Source: Pseudomonadota bacterium (GTDB taxonomy: Bacteria; Pseudomonadota; Alphaproteobacteria; Azospirillales; Azospirillaceae). From it: DNA of 64,000 nucleotides. Where the stretch lies: assembly GCA_023423695.1 (NCBI GenBank), contig JAFAFA010000051.1:1-64000 (forward strand), written 5' to 3'. Both the position numbers and the translations under genes were made by a program. Under the pieces are notes generated by a model. It saw nothing but the letters and a program-made list of their open reading frames with translations, searched no databases and was not told the origin of the DNA. Shown piece after piece: positions 1-8,203 of the stretch (positions are counted from its first letter, which is position 1; the number at the start of each line of letters is the position of its first letter).

Positions 1-810
1 ACCGTGATCACCGTGACTTCCGGCAAGGGAGGCGTCGGCAAGACCACCACCCCCGCCGCCTTCGGCGCCGCCCTGGCGCTGCTCGGCAAGCGCGTCTGCC
101 TGGTCGATTTCGATGTCGGGCTGCGCAACCTCGATTTGGTACTCGGCATCGAGAAGCGCGTGGTCTACGACTTCCTGCATGTTGCCAATGGCCAGGCCAG
201 GCTGCATCAGGCGCTGATCCGTGACAAGCGCATCGCCAACCTGTTCATCCTGGCCACGTCGCAGACCCATGAGAAGGATGCGCTGACCCTTGACGGCGTC
301 AGCCGCGTGATGAACGAGCTGAAGCGTGAATTCGACTACATCCTGTGCGACAGCCCGGCCGGCATCGAGCGCGGCGCCCTGATGTCGCTCTATTTCGCCG
401 ACCACGCGATCATCGTCACCAACCCCGAAGTCTCGTCGGTTCGCGACAGCGACCGCATCCTGGGCGTGCTGAACTCGCGCTCCCGCCGGGCGGAACAGGG
501 GCTGGAGCCGGTGACCCAGCAGCTTCTGCTGACCCGCTACGATCCGGAGCGGGTCGAGAAGGGCGAGATGCTGAAGGTCGACGACGTGCTGGAGATCCTG
601 GCGATCCCGCTGCTCGGCGTCATTCCGGAAAGCCAGGCGGTTCTGCGCGCCTCCAACGTCGGCATGCCGGTGATCCTCGACGAGGTTTCCAACGCCGGCT
701 TGGCCTATTCGGACGCGGTCGGCCGCTTCCTGGGCGAGGACATCGAGCACCGTTTCGTCACCCCCCAGAAGAAGGGCCTGTTCAGCCGGCTCCTGCGGAG
801 GAGCGCATGA
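1..810 (+). CDS. minD: MinD septum-site-determining ATPase (5' end outside the window)
   Basis: ParA/MinD-type ATPase that, with ATP bound, sits on the inner membrane and recruits MinC to block division near the poles; MinE stimulates its hydrolysis. The deviant Walker A (GKGGVGKTTT) lies at the very start of the visible protein, followed by the switch regions DFDVGLRNLDL and DSPAGIE, and the C-terminus carries a basic amphipathic tail (FSRLLRRSA) of the membrane-targeting kind. The frame is open to base 1, and family members have a few residues before the P-loop, so the true start is upstream; the GTG at 4 is only the first in-window start codon. A proline follows the last P-loop threonine where serine is common. 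The stop overlaps the minE start (ATGA), implying coupled translation. Confidence 0.97.
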   Translation, partial: TVITVTSGKGGVGKTTTPAAFGAALALLGKRVCLVDFDVGLRNLDLVLGIEKRVVYDFLHVANGQARLHQALIRDKRIANLFILATSQTHEKDALTLDGVSRVMNELKREFDYILCDSPAGIERGALMSLYFADHAIIVTNPEVSSVRDSDRILGVLNSRSRRAEQGLEPVTQQLLLTRYDPERVEKGEMLKVDDVLEILAIPLLGVIPESQAVLRASNVGMPVILDEVSNAGLAYSDAVGRFLGEDIEHRFVTPQKKGLFSRLLRRSA

Positions 811-1169
811 GCATCTTCAACTTCTTCCGCGCGGCGCCGCGCGCGTCGGCCGTCCAGGCCAAGGAGCGTCTGCAGATCGTCATGGCGCATGAGCGCGCCG
901 GCCGCAGCGGCCCCGACTATCTGCCGATGCTCCAGCAGGAACTGCTGGCGGTCATCGCCAAATACGTCAACATCGACGAGAACAAGGTCGAGGTGAAGCT
1001 CGACCGTGGCGGCGACTGTTCGACCCTGGAGGTCAACATCGAGCTGCCGGCCCGCGAGCAGGCCAAGGCCGCCGCCGCGGCCAAGGCGGCGGAGAAGCCG
1101 GCCGGCAACGACGATGCCGCGGCCAAGCGTCCGGCCAGCGGCAATGCCGGTGCGAAGAAGCGCATCTGA
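807..1169 (+). CDS. minE: MinE topological specificity factor
   Basis: Small partner of MinD that drives pole-to-pole oscillation by stimulating MinD ATPase. The 120-residue product begins MSIFNFF, a membrane-binding amphipathic start typical of MinE, followed by the anti-MinCD helix (KERLQIVMAHER) and the dimerisation beta domain (VIAKYVNIDENKVEVKLDR, then LEVNIELP). Family members are usually around 90 residues; the extra roughly 30 residues here are an Ala/Lys-rich tail of low complexity. The ATG overlaps the minD stop, so the two genes are translationally coupled. A rho-independent terminator follows at 1224-1258. Confidence 0.96.
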   Translation: MSIFNFFRAAPRASAVQAKERLQIVMAHERAGRSGPDYLPMLQQELLAVIAKYVNIDENKVEVKLDRGGDCSTLEVNIELPAREQAKAAAAAKAAEKPAGNDDAAAKRPASGNAGAKKRI

Positions 1170-1223
1170 CCCGGGGGCGGCAGCCGGCGTGGCCGTCGCC
1201 TGAGTATCGCCCATGTGTCCAGG

Positions 1224-1258
1224 ATCCCTCCGGAGCAGCTGCGCCGGAGGGATTTTGC
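1224..1258 (+). terminator. Rho-independent terminator after minDE
   Basis: Ten-base perfect stem (1224-1233 with 1244-1253, ATCCCTCCGG / CCGGAGGGAT), a ten-base loop and then TTTTGCG. It lies 55 bases past the minE stop. The rest of the 1170-1495 gap holds short imperfect direct repeats (GCNTCGGAC type near 1264-1305, GGTGCCG type near 1428-1456) and no gene that I can support. Confidence 0.75.
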
Positions 1259-1495
1259 GTTCGGAGCTTCTGCATCGGACCTCTGCTTCGGACTTCGGCA
1301 TCGGACATAGGCCGCCCCTGATCATCCGTCCGGGTTTACGGCCGGGCGGGGACGGGGTATCAACAGGGATACGCCGCACGAAAGGCCAATGGCTCCAAGG
1401 GCCTGCCCCATGACCGGTTCCGGTGCCGTTCGGGGTGCCGACCTGGGTGCCGTCCGGGGCTGAAGGCGGACCGACCACGGGACAAGAGGGTGCCG

Positions 1496-2908
1496 ATGTT
1501 CCTCGATTGCTCGTCGCTGATCGCCGAGAACCCGCCGCGGCCATCGAACGGAATTGCGGTCACGGACATCGACGGCGACGGGGCCTTCGAGCTGGTCGTG
1601 GCCGGCTACCGCACCGCCAACCTCGTCCTGAAATGGGTGGACTGCCGGCTGGTCGACATCGCCGGCCCGCTGCTCGCCGATCCCGCCGGACCCGCCCTGG
1701 GGCTGGCGGCCGCCGACATCGACGGCGATGGGCGGGAGGAGCTTTACGTCGTCAACTGCGACCGCGCCACCGGTTCCAAGGACATGGCCGACCGGCTGTT
1801 CGCCTGCTTCGGCGAGCATTGGCTCGACCTGTTCGCCCAGGCGGAGAATGCCGGCGCCGCCAACCACACCGCCGCCGGCGCGGTCGCGGCGATGGACCGC
1901 TGGGGGCATGGCCGCTACGGCTTTCTGGTGGCGACGGACGGCGGCCCCCTGCGCCTGTACGAGCTGACCCGCCGCGGCCGGCTGGAGGATGGGGCGGAGG
2001 AGGCCGGGCTGGACTCGATCGGCGCGGCACGCGGCGTAACCGCCCTGTCCATCGTGTCGGACCACATGGATGTGGTGACGGTCAACGACGGCGGTCCGAA
2101 CGAACTGTTCCGCAACCTCGGCGACGGCAATTTCGAGGAGATCGCGGAAGAGCGCGGCATCGCCGATTCGCGTCCGTCCGGCCGTGCGGTGGTGGCGCTG
2201 GACGCCGACGGCGATGGGCTGTTCGATCTCGTGGTCGGCACCTGGGACGGCGCGCAGCGCTATTTCCAGCAGCGCATGGGCGGCGGCTTCGTCGAATCGG
2301 CCAGTGCCGACTTTTCGATGCCCGGCCGCATCTTCACCGTCGTCGCCGCCGATTTCGACAATGACGGTTATGAAGAGCTGTTCTTCCATGCCCATGGCGA
2401 ACCGAACCGCCTGTTCGGCTGGCGCAACGATCAGTGGCAGGAGCTGGAGCTTGGCGATGCCGCCGAGCCGAAGGGCCTCGGCACCGGCGCGGTCGCGGCC
2501 GACATCGACGGCGACGGGCGGCTGGAACTGATCCTGGCGCATGGCAGTTCCCATGGCGGCCACGGCTCCCATGGGGGTGGCCATGGAGCGGAGGGCAGCG
2601 CACAGCCGCTGTCGGTCTTCCGTCCGGAGGCGACCAACAATGGCTGGCTGCGCGTGCAGCCGCTGACCCCCTTCGGGGCGCCGGCCCGCGGTGCGGTGGT
2701 CAGCCTGACCGCCGGCGGACGACGCCAGCGCCGGGCGGTGTGCGCCGGCTCCGGCTATCTCTGCCAGGGCGAACCGGTCGCCCATTTCGGGCTGGGACCG
2801 CTCCATACGGTCGAGCAGGTGGAGGTGCGCTGGCCCGACGGCACCGTGGTGACGGTGGACAACCCGCCGGCCGATCGGCTGCTGACCGTTCCCTATCCGC
2901 CGGAGTAA
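1496..2908 (+). CDS. FG-GAP/VCBS beta-propeller protein with C-terminal ASPIC/UnbV domain
   Basis: Protein of about 470 residues built of repeats with calcium-type loops: DIDGDG occurs at least three times, plus DADGDG and DFDNDG, the pattern of integrin-like FG-GAP/VCBS propellers. The last roughly 80 residues (GAVVSLTAGGRRQRR, then VEVRWPDGTVVTVDNP) match the ASPIC/UnbV domain that ends CRTAC1-like proteins. A His/Gly-rich insert (HGGHGSHGGGHG) lies near residues 345-360. No signal peptide is visible from either start, unusual for this family. The ATG at 1496 has AAGAGG six bases upstream; a GTG two codons earlier is in frame but too close to that site. Substrate or ligand unknown; not obviously tied to minDE, which has its own terminator. 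Confidence 0.8.
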   Translation: MFLDCSSLIAENPPRPSNGIAVTDIDGDGAFELVVAGYRTANLVLKWVDCRLVDIAGPLLADPAGPALGLAAADIDGDGREELYVVNCDRATGSKDMADRLFACFGEHWLDLFAQAENAGAANHTAAGAVAAMDRWGHGRYGFLVATDGGPLRLYELTRRGRLEDGAEEAGLDSIGAARGVTALSIVSDHMDVVTVNDGGPNELFRNLGDGNFEEIAEERGIADSRPSGRAVVALDADGDGLFDLVVGTWDGAQRYFQQRMGGGFVESASADFSMPGRIFTVVAADFDNDGYEELFFHAHGEPNRLFGWRNDQWQELELGDAAEPKGLGTGAVAADIDGDGRLELILAHGSSHGGHGSHGGGHGAEGSAQPLSVFRPEATNNGWLRVQPLTPFGAPARGAVVSLTAGGRRQRRAVCAGSGYLCQGEPVAHFGLGPLHTVEQVEVRWPDGTVVTVDNPPADRLLTVPYPPE

Positions 2909-3128
2909 GGCGGCTTATCCACCCGACCGTCCGTACCCAAATATTTCAGCACCGCAATAGGTAGGGCCTTTCCTGCAAGCTTCCGTCACATTACAGTGCA
3001 AATCGTTGCGGCGCCCGCGGTGCGGGGCATCGCGCGGCATGCCGATCCGGACATAATCCGTCCCTGCCGCCGGTTTTCGCCGCGACGAAGGAGCATGCCG
3101 GCACCGGCGTGATCCGGGCGGGTCAGGG

Positions 3129-3674
3129 ATGCGGGAGACCGGAAGGCACATGGCACGACGCGACGTTCCCCTGACGGGGGTGGAACGCTTCTTCGACCCG
3201 GATGAAGTCATCGTTTCCAAGACGGACCTGAAGGGGCGGATCACCTACGCGAACCGGGTGTTCCAGCAGGTCGCCGGCTACAGCGAATCGGAGCTGACGG
3301 GCGCACCCCATTCCATCGTGCGCCATCCCGACATGCCGCGCTGCGTCTTCAAGCTGTTGTGGGTCACGCTGGAGGCGGGGCAGGAGATCTTCGCCTATGT
3401 GGTCAACCGTGCCCGCAACGGCGACCATTATTGGGTCTTCGCCCATGTCACACCCAGTTTCGACGCGGACGGGCGGGTGATCGGCTACCATTCCTCCCGC
3501 CGGGTGCCGGAGCGGTCGGCGCTGGACAAGGTCATTCCGCTCTACCGCCAGCTCCTCGACATCGAGGACAGCCATGCCGACCGCAAGCAGGGGATGGAGG
3601 CTGGATTCGCCGCCGTCCTCGCCCTGCTGGCCGAAAAGGGAATCGGGTATGACGAATTCGTCTTCTCCCTCTAA
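3129..3674 (+). CDS. Aer-type PAS sensor protein (stand-alone)
   Basis: A single PAS domain of the Aer class (about residues 20-125) with no transmembrane segment or signalling domain. The stretch SIVRHPDMPRCVF followed by NRARNGDHYWV is characteristic of FAD-binding Aer PAS domains that sense redox state or oxygen. The tail (residues 130-181) is helical and contains VIPLYRQLLDIEDSHADRKQGMEAG in part. The stop lies inside the first codons of the downstream chemoreceptor (start 3649), so the two are coupled; together they resemble one Aer protein split in two. Start is uncertain: ATG 3129 has no clear Shine-Dalgarno, while ATG 3150 is preceded by GGAAGG at a short distance. FAD binding is inferred from the family. 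Confidence 0.85.
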   Translation: MRETGRHMARRDVPLTGVERFFDPDEVIVSKTDLKGRITYANRVFQQVAGYSESELTGAPHSIVRHPDMPRCVFKLLWVTLEAGQEIFAYVVNRARNGDHYWVFAHVTPSFDADGRVIGYHSSRRVPERSALDKVIPLYRQLLDIEDSHADRKQGMEAGFAAVLALLAEKGIGYDEFVFSL

Positions 3675-4977
3675 CGCGTCTTCCCTGTCCCGGGCCGGTT
3701 GGCTGGTCGCGCTTGGCCTCATCGATCTGGCGGTCCTGCTGGTCGTGGAGGTGCTGGATGTCGGCGAAATCGCTTTGCGCGCCGGTCTGGCCCTGGCCGG
3801 GCTCGCCGCGCTGGGTGGGGCCGGCCTGTATCTGCGCCGCGCCGGCGCGGTGGTGCGGCAACTGACCACGGTCAACCGCGCCGTCGCCGCCGGTGATTTC
3901 GAGGCGCGGGTGATCGGCATCCGCGAGGGCGGGGCGCTGGGCGAACTGATGCACGCCACCAACGATGCCATCGACCGCACCGATGCCTTCATGCGCGAAG
4001 CGACGGCCTCCATGCATGCGGTTTCGGAGCACAAGTATTTCCGCCGGATCGTGCTGCGCGGCATGCAGGGCGGCTTCCTGCACGCCAGCCGCACCATCAA
4101 TGCGGCGACCGAGAGCATTTCGCAGAAGGTGGCGGGTTTCGCCGGGGTCACCCAGCGCTTCGAGGGTCAGATCCAGAGCGTGTGCAGCGAAGTGGCCGAT
4201 ACCGCCCATCGGTTGGAGGTCTCCGCCCGCACGATGGAGACGGACGCGACCCAGGCGACCGGCAAGGCCTCGTCGGTTGCAGCCTCCGCGGCGCAGACCG
4301 GCAGCAATGTCGGCAGCGTCGCCGCCGCGACGGAGGAGCTGTCCGCCTCCATCGCCGAGATCGCCCGCCAGATCGGCGACGTCACCCGCGTTGCCGAAAC
4401 CGCGGCCGGCGAGGCCGAGCGGTCGAACGCGCTGGTCGCCACGTTGTCCGAGGCGGCGCGCACGGTCGGCGACGTGATTACCCTGATCAACGACATCGCC
4501 AGCCAGACCAACCTCCTGGCCCTGAACGCCACGATCGAGGCGGCACGGGCGGGGGAGGCCGGCAAGGGCTTCGCCGTCGTGGCTCAGGAGGTGAAGCGGC
4601 TGGCCGACCAGACCGCCAAGGCCACCGGCGACATCGCGGCCCAGATCGCCGGCATCCAGTCCTCCACCGACGAGGCGGTGGGCGCCATCCTCGGCATCGG
4701 CCGCACCATCACCTCGATCAACGAGATCGCGGGCGGTATCAGCGCCGGGATCGACCAGCAGGGCTCCGCCGTGCGCGAGATCCTCGTCAACATGGAGCAG
4801 GCCGCCGCCGGCACCCGCGCCGTGTCCGACGACATCCGCGAGGTCACCGATGCCGCCGGCCGCACCAGCGGCACCGCGCACGAGGTGTTCGCCGCGTCCG
4901 AACGCATGGCGGCCGAAGCCGACCGGCTGACCCGCGAGGTCCAGCGCTTCCTCGACGAGATGCATCGCGTCGCCTGA
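3649..4977 (+). CDS. Methyl-accepting chemotaxis protein without periplasmic domain
   Basis: Chemoreceptor of 442 residues. Two hydrophobic segments (about 16-34 and 41-62) are separated by only a handful of residues, so there is a membrane hairpin and no periplasmic ligand domain. A HAMP-like stretch follows (VVRQLTTVNRAVAAGDFEARV), then a long coiled-coil signalling domain with the conserved tip (IASQTNLLALNATIEAARAGEAGKGFAVVAQEV in part, about residues 282-318). The ATG at 3649 lies inside the upstream PAS gene; GTG/ATG codons further upstream in this frame give a non-family N-terminus overlapping that gene. Membrane hairpin plus HAMP plus MA domain is the C-terminal half of Aer, and the PAS half is the preceding gene. 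No CheR-tethering pentapeptide is seen at the C-terminus (LDEMHRVA). Confidence 0.93.
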   Translation: MTNSSSPSNASSLSRAGWLVALGLIDLAVLLVVEVLDVGEIALRAGLALAGLAALGGAGLYLRRAGAVVRQLTTVNRAVAAGDFEARVIGIREGGALGELMHATNDAIDRTDAFMREATASMHAVSEHKYFRRIVLRGMQGGFLHASRTINAATESISQKVAGFAGVTQRFEGQIQSVCSEVADTAHRLEVSARTMETDATQATGKASSVAASAAQTGSNVGSVAAATEELSASIAEIARQIGDVTRVAETAAGEAERSNALVATLSEAARTVGDVITLINDIASQTNLLALNATIEAARAGEAGKGFAVVAQEVKRLADQTAKATGDIAAQIAGIQSSTDEAVGAILGIGRTITSINEIAGGISAGIDQQGSAVREILVNMEQAAAGTRAVSDDIREVTDAAGRTSGTAHEVFAASERMAAEADRLTREVQRFLDEMHRVA

Positions 4978-5355
4978 AGGCGTTCATGTGGGGTGGTGGT
5001 GTGCGCCGCATCAACTGCCCGTGGAATGTGCACAGCATGTGCATGGGATCCCGCAATGCGAAATTGGTCTGGCCTCTTTCCGGGTTGCTCGGACTTTTTA
5101 TTGCGAATTTAGCGAGAAATCATGCTGCTTGACGACGCTATGGCTGGCATATGACCGCCGCCGCTATGATCGGTTGAGCAACCTCACGCCAGCCTGCCTT
5201 TTGTTTCAGCACCTTAACTGAACGACAGTCCCGAAATATCCGGACCGAGCATGCCATCCGCGGCCAAGTGCCGCGGAAATCGGGGAGAGTGGGCGGCCCG
5301 CGAAGATCCGGCGACGGTTGGCACGGCTTTTGATGAAGGGGAAGCAGGGACGGTC
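4978..5355. other. 378-base gene-free stretch between two receptor genes
   Basis: No reading frame here resembles a protein. The middle (about 5090-5130) is unusually AT-rich for this window and could hold a promoter: TTGACG sits at 5129-5134 but no good -10 box follows at the right distance. Near the right end is a sigma54-like element (5319-5334, listed separately). No terminator hairpin was seen directly after the chemoreceptor stop. Confidence 0.5.
5319..5334 (+). promoter_or_regulatory. Possible sigma54 (-24/-12) promoter before the MCP/Cache gene
   Basis: TGGCACGGCTTTTGAT matches the sigma54 consensus TGGCACG-N4-TTGCW at every fixed position except the C of the -12 GC, which is A here. 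That base matters for sigma54, so the call is weak. If used, transcription would begin about 10 bases before the ATG at 5356, leaving a very short leader and favouring the ATG at 5374. Confidence 0.3.
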
Positions 5356-6402
5356 ATGACGGGGGACAAGACGATGAGCATGGCGGGCACCGATCTGTTC
5401 GAGCTGTCGCGGGGCGTGCTGGATGTTGCCTCGAGGAAGGTGTCCTTGATCGAGGACATCACCCGGCGCACCAAGATGCTGGCGATGAACGCCCTGATCG
5501 AAGCGGCGCGGGCCGGCGACGCCGGGCGCGGCTTCGCCGTCGTCGCCAACGAGGTGTCGGAGATCTCGACACAGGTCAACAGCATCACCAAGGAACTGCG
5601 GTCGGAGATCGTCGCCCGCGTCGATCACCTGACCACCACCGGCAGCGCCATGGTGCAGGAGATGCACGGCAAGCGGCTGGCCGACCTGTCGCTGAACATG
5701 ATCGAAATCATCGACCGCAACCTTTACGAACGCTCCTGCGACGTGCGCTGGTGGGCGACCGACAGCGCGGTGGTCGATTGCGCCGCCGGCCCGAGCGAGG
5801 ACGCCCGCCGCCATGCCTCGCGCCGGCTGGGCGTGATCCTGGAATCCTACACCGTCTATCTCGACCTCTGGATCGCCGACCGCAACGGCACCGTCATCGC
5901 CAACGGCCGGCCCGACCGCTATCCCGGCGCCCGCGGCGCCAACGTGTCGGACGAGCCCTGGTTCCGTCAGGCGCTGGCCACCCGCAACGGCAGCGAGTTC
6001 ACGGTCGGCGACGTCGCCCGCAACCGCAGCCTGGACGACCGCGTCGTCGCCACCTATGCCACCGCCATCCGGCGCGACGGCGAGGCGGACGGCGACGCCA
6101 TCGGCGTGCTCGGCATCTTCTTCGACTGGGAGCCGCAGGCCGCCGCCGTGGTCGAGGGCGTGCGGCTGGAGGCCGGGGAGCGCGAGAAGTCGCGCTGCCT
6201 GCTGCTCGACGCCCGCCATCGGGTGATCGCCTCCTCCGACGGCCGTGGCCTGCTGACCGAGACGGTGCCGCTGCGCCGCAATGCCGGCTCGATGGGCCAT
6301 TACATCGACGACAGGAACCGCATCGTCGGCTACGCCCTGACCCCCGGCTATGAGACCTACAAGGGGCTTGGCTGGTACGGCGTGATCATTCAGGAACGGT
6401 GA
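5356..6402 (+). CDS. Soluble MCP-tip protein with C-terminal Cache domain
   Basis: About 348 residues. The N-terminal roughly 80 residues are the signalling tip of a chemoreceptor (IEDITRRTKMLAMNALIEAARAGDAGRGFAVVANEVSEIS in part), but the usual long helices on both sides are mostly missing. The remainder is a Cache-like sensory domain: WIADRNGTVIANGRPDRYPG, then DEPWFRQALATRNGSEFTVGDV, and a second half ending with LLLDARHRVIASSDGRG and GYETYKGLGWYGVIIQ. There are no membrane segments, so the sensor half is cytoplasmic, and domain order is reversed relative to classical receptors. Proteins of this layout are known in alphaproteobacteria but their ligands are mostly unassigned. Start: ATG 5356 (AGGGA five bases upstream) or ATG 5374 (GGGGGA seven upstream). 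Confidence 0.82.
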   Translation: MTGDKTMSMAGTDLFELSRGVLDVASRKVSLIEDITRRTKMLAMNALIEAARAGDAGRGFAVVANEVSEISTQVNSITKELRSEIVARVDHLTTTGSAMVQEMHGKRLADLSLNMIEIIDRNLYERSCDVRWWATDSAVVDCAAGPSEDARRHASRRLGVILESYTVYLDLWIADRNGTVIANGRPDRYPGARGANVSDEPWFRQALATRNGSEFTVGDVARNRSLDDRVVATYATAIRRDGEADGDAIGVLGIFFDWEPQAAAVVEGVRLEAGEREKSRCLLLDARHRVIASSDGRGLLTETVPLRRNAGSMGHYIDDRNRIVGYALTPGYETYKGLGWYGVIIQER

Positions 6403-6496
6403 AGCGGGGTTTGCCGTCACTGTCGCCTTCACTGTCGCGGACAAGGGCAGGGCCGGGATACACTCCCGGCCCTGTTCCGTTTCGGGGTTCGCGATC

Positions 6497-7489
6497 ATGT
6501 CCGCCCAACAGTTGACCGTCGGCCGGGAGAGCTTCCCGATCCGCGGATCCTTCCGCATCTCGCGCGGGGCCAAGACCGATGCCGCGGTGGTGGTGGCGGA
6601 GGTGACCGACGGCCCGCACCGCGGCCGCGGCGAATGCGTGCCCTACGCCCGCTACGGCGAGAGCGTGGACGGTGTCGTCGCCGCGCTGGAAGCGATGGCA
6701 GGCGCGGTCGCCGGTGGGCTCGACCGCGACACGCTGTCCCGGCTGATGCCGCCCGGCGCGGCGCGCAACGCGTTGGACTGCGCCCTGTGGGATCTGGAGG
6801 CCAAGCGCAGCGGAGTGCCGGCCTGGACGCTCGCCGGGCTGGCCGAGCCGCCGGGACCGCTGGTCACCTGCTACACGCTGAGCGTCGACGAGCCCGAGGC
6901 GATGGCCGCGGCGGCGCGGGAGCGGGCGCCGCGCCATCCGCTGCTGAAGATGAAGCTGACGGGGGAGGGCGACCTCGACCGCGTCCGGGCCGTCCGCGCC
7001 GCCGCGCCATCCGCCCGGCTGGTGGTGGACGCCAACGAAGGCTGGACGCTGGACCAGTTGCACCGTTTCGCCCCGGTGCTGGCCGGCCTCGGCGTCGAGA
7101 TGATCGAGCAGCCGCTGCCCGCCGGCCAGGACGATGCCTTGCGCGGCGTCGCCTGTCCGGTGCCGCTGGGCGCCGACGAATCCTGCCACGGGCTGGAGTC
7201 TCTGGACCGCCTGCGCGGGCTCTATCGGGTGGTGAACGTCAAGCTGGACAAGACCGGCGGCCTGACCGAGGCGCTGGCGATGACCCGCGCCGCCCATGCC
7301 ATGGGCTTCGAGGTGATGGTCGGCTGCATGGTCGCGACGTCGCTTGCCATGGCACCGGCGATGCTGGTCGGGCAGGGTGCGCGCTACGTCGACCTCGACG
7401 GCCCGCTGCTGCTGGCCCGCGACCGCGAGCCGGGGCTGGTCTATGACGGCGCGGTGGTCCAGCCGCCGGTGGCGGAGTTGTGGGGGTAG
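6497..7489 (+). CDS. Dipeptide epimerase (L-Ala-D/L-Glu epimerase type), enolase superfamily
   Basis: Enolase-superfamily enzyme of 330 residues, expected to epimerise the second residue of dipeptides such as L-Ala-D-Glu during murein-peptide recycling. Visible catalytic features in order: KMKL (about residue 152, the first lysine pair of the barrel), VDANEGW (metal-binding Asp), MIEQPLP (metal-binding Glu), GADESCHG (metal-binding Asp) and NVKLDKTGG (second catalytic lysine), the muconate-lactonising/dipeptide-epimerase pattern. The length and the YGES loop fit the YcjG/YkfB group. Exact dipeptide preference cannot be read from sequence. The ATG at 6497 follows a 94-base gap after the receptor gene; a palindromic repeat element follows the stop. 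Confidence 0.88.
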   Translation: MSAQQLTVGRESFPIRGSFRISRGAKTDAAVVVAEVTDGPHRGRGECVPYARYGESVDGVVAALEAMAGAVAGGLDRDTLSRLMPPGAARNALDCALWDLEAKRSGVPAWTLAGLAEPPGPLVTCYTLSVDEPEAMAAAARERAPRHPLLKMKLTGEGDLDRVRAVRAAAPSARLVVDANEGWTLDQLHRFAPVLAGLGVEMIEQPLPAGQDDALRGVACPVPLGADESCHGLESLDRLRGLYRVVNVKLDKTGGLTEALAMTRAAHAMGFEVMVGCMVATSLAMAPAMLVGQGARYVDLDGPLLLARDREPGLVYDGAVVQPPVAELWG

Positions 7490-7504
7490 GTTTCGACTGA
7501 CGAT

Positions 7505-7608
7505 GCCCCCACCTGACCTCCCCCGCTGGGCGGGGGAGGGACTGCCGCCGAACGCCGACAATGTGCCAATTCCCTCCCCTGCCCAGCGGGGGAGGGTCAG
7601 GTGGGGGC
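7505..7608. repeat. Intergenic palindromic repeat element, copy 1
   Basis: About 104 bases bounded by perfect inverted ends (GCCCCCACCTGACC / GGTCAGGTGGGGGC). Inner inverted arms are CCCCCGCTGGGCGGGGGAGG on the left and the CCCAGCGGGGGAGGG arm on the right, around a core that includes CCGAACGCCGACAA. Copy 3 at 14638 shares almost the same core. It lies between two convergent genes and could fold as a long hairpin on either strand. Confidence 0.85.
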
Positions 7609-7639
7609 TAACTTAGGGGTAGAGAGAAGACTTACTCTC

Positions 7640-8050
7640 TCACGCCCCCTGCACATAAGGCGGCGGAGGTGTCCCCACCGAGGCCGGCACATAGGGCGCG
7701 TCGGCGATGCCGTTGACCTTGGCGGCCATGATGAAGTCGTTCTCGTGCAGGCCCCTGATCTTGTGGGTCCAGAAGGCGACCCGGCAGTGGCCCCAGCCGA
7801 AATGGATGTCGGCGTGGTGGCCTTCGGCCTCGCACAGGTTGCCCACCTGATTGGCGAAGGCCTGGGCCTGGGCGAAGTCGGGGAACTTGAAGTCGCGCTC
7901 GATGCGGTCGGGGTCTTCCTTCAGGACCCAGCCCGGCACCTGCACCAGATAGGAGGCGGCCATCGCGCGGTCCATCGGCGGTATTCCGCCGCGGCAGGGC
8001 TCGCAGGTCTTGCCGGCCAGTTCCTGTGTCGCGGGTGCTTGCGGTGTCAT
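7640..8050 (-). CDS. phhB: Pterin-4a-carbinolamine dehydratase
   Basis: A 136-residue member of the PCD/DCoH family, which dehydrates 4a-hydroxytetrahydrobiopterin after aromatic amino acid hydroxylation. The core contains the motif EGHHADIHFGWGHCRVAFWTHKIRG in part, with the paired histidines and the later histidine/asparagine (GLHENDFIMAAKVN) that form the active site. A cysteine-containing N-terminal extension (KTCEPCRGG) precedes the catalytic domain, as in many alphaproteobacterial homologues, and a Pro-rich tail ends the protein. The ATG at 8050 has GGGAGAG upstream. The gene converges on the dipeptide epimerase across repeat copy 1. No phenylalanine hydroxylase gene is nearby. Confidence 0.93.
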   Translation of the reverse strand: MTPQAPATQELAGKTCEPCRGGIPPMDRAMAASYLVQVPGWVLKEDPDRIERDFKFPDFAQAQAFANQVGNLCEAEGHHADIHFGWGHCRVAFWTHKIRGLHENDFIMAAKVNGIADAPYVPASVGTPPPPYVQGA

Positions 8051-8203
8051 CCCGGTCTCTCCCTTGTTTGCAGGTTGGGCTTGTTTGTAGGTTGGGTGTC
8101 TGGGCTGGAACCTTACCGCCTACAAGCTTGGGTTCGGGCCAGTGCTTCGGCAAGCCCGGCGCCCCGACTGCGCCCATCTGGCAAGATTTCTGGAAGCGAT
8201 CCG

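Noticed and set aside
1322..2806. 494-codon minus-strand frame opposite the FG-GAP gene
   Set aside because: Shadow frame with typical antisense composition (many Gly, Val, Ala, Asp, His), no motif, and the plus-strand gene is well supported.
5129..5158. TTGACG at 5129 as the -35 of a sigma70 promoter
   Set aside because: No TATAAT-like hexamer occurs 16-18 bases downstream; the best match is too poor to list as a feature.
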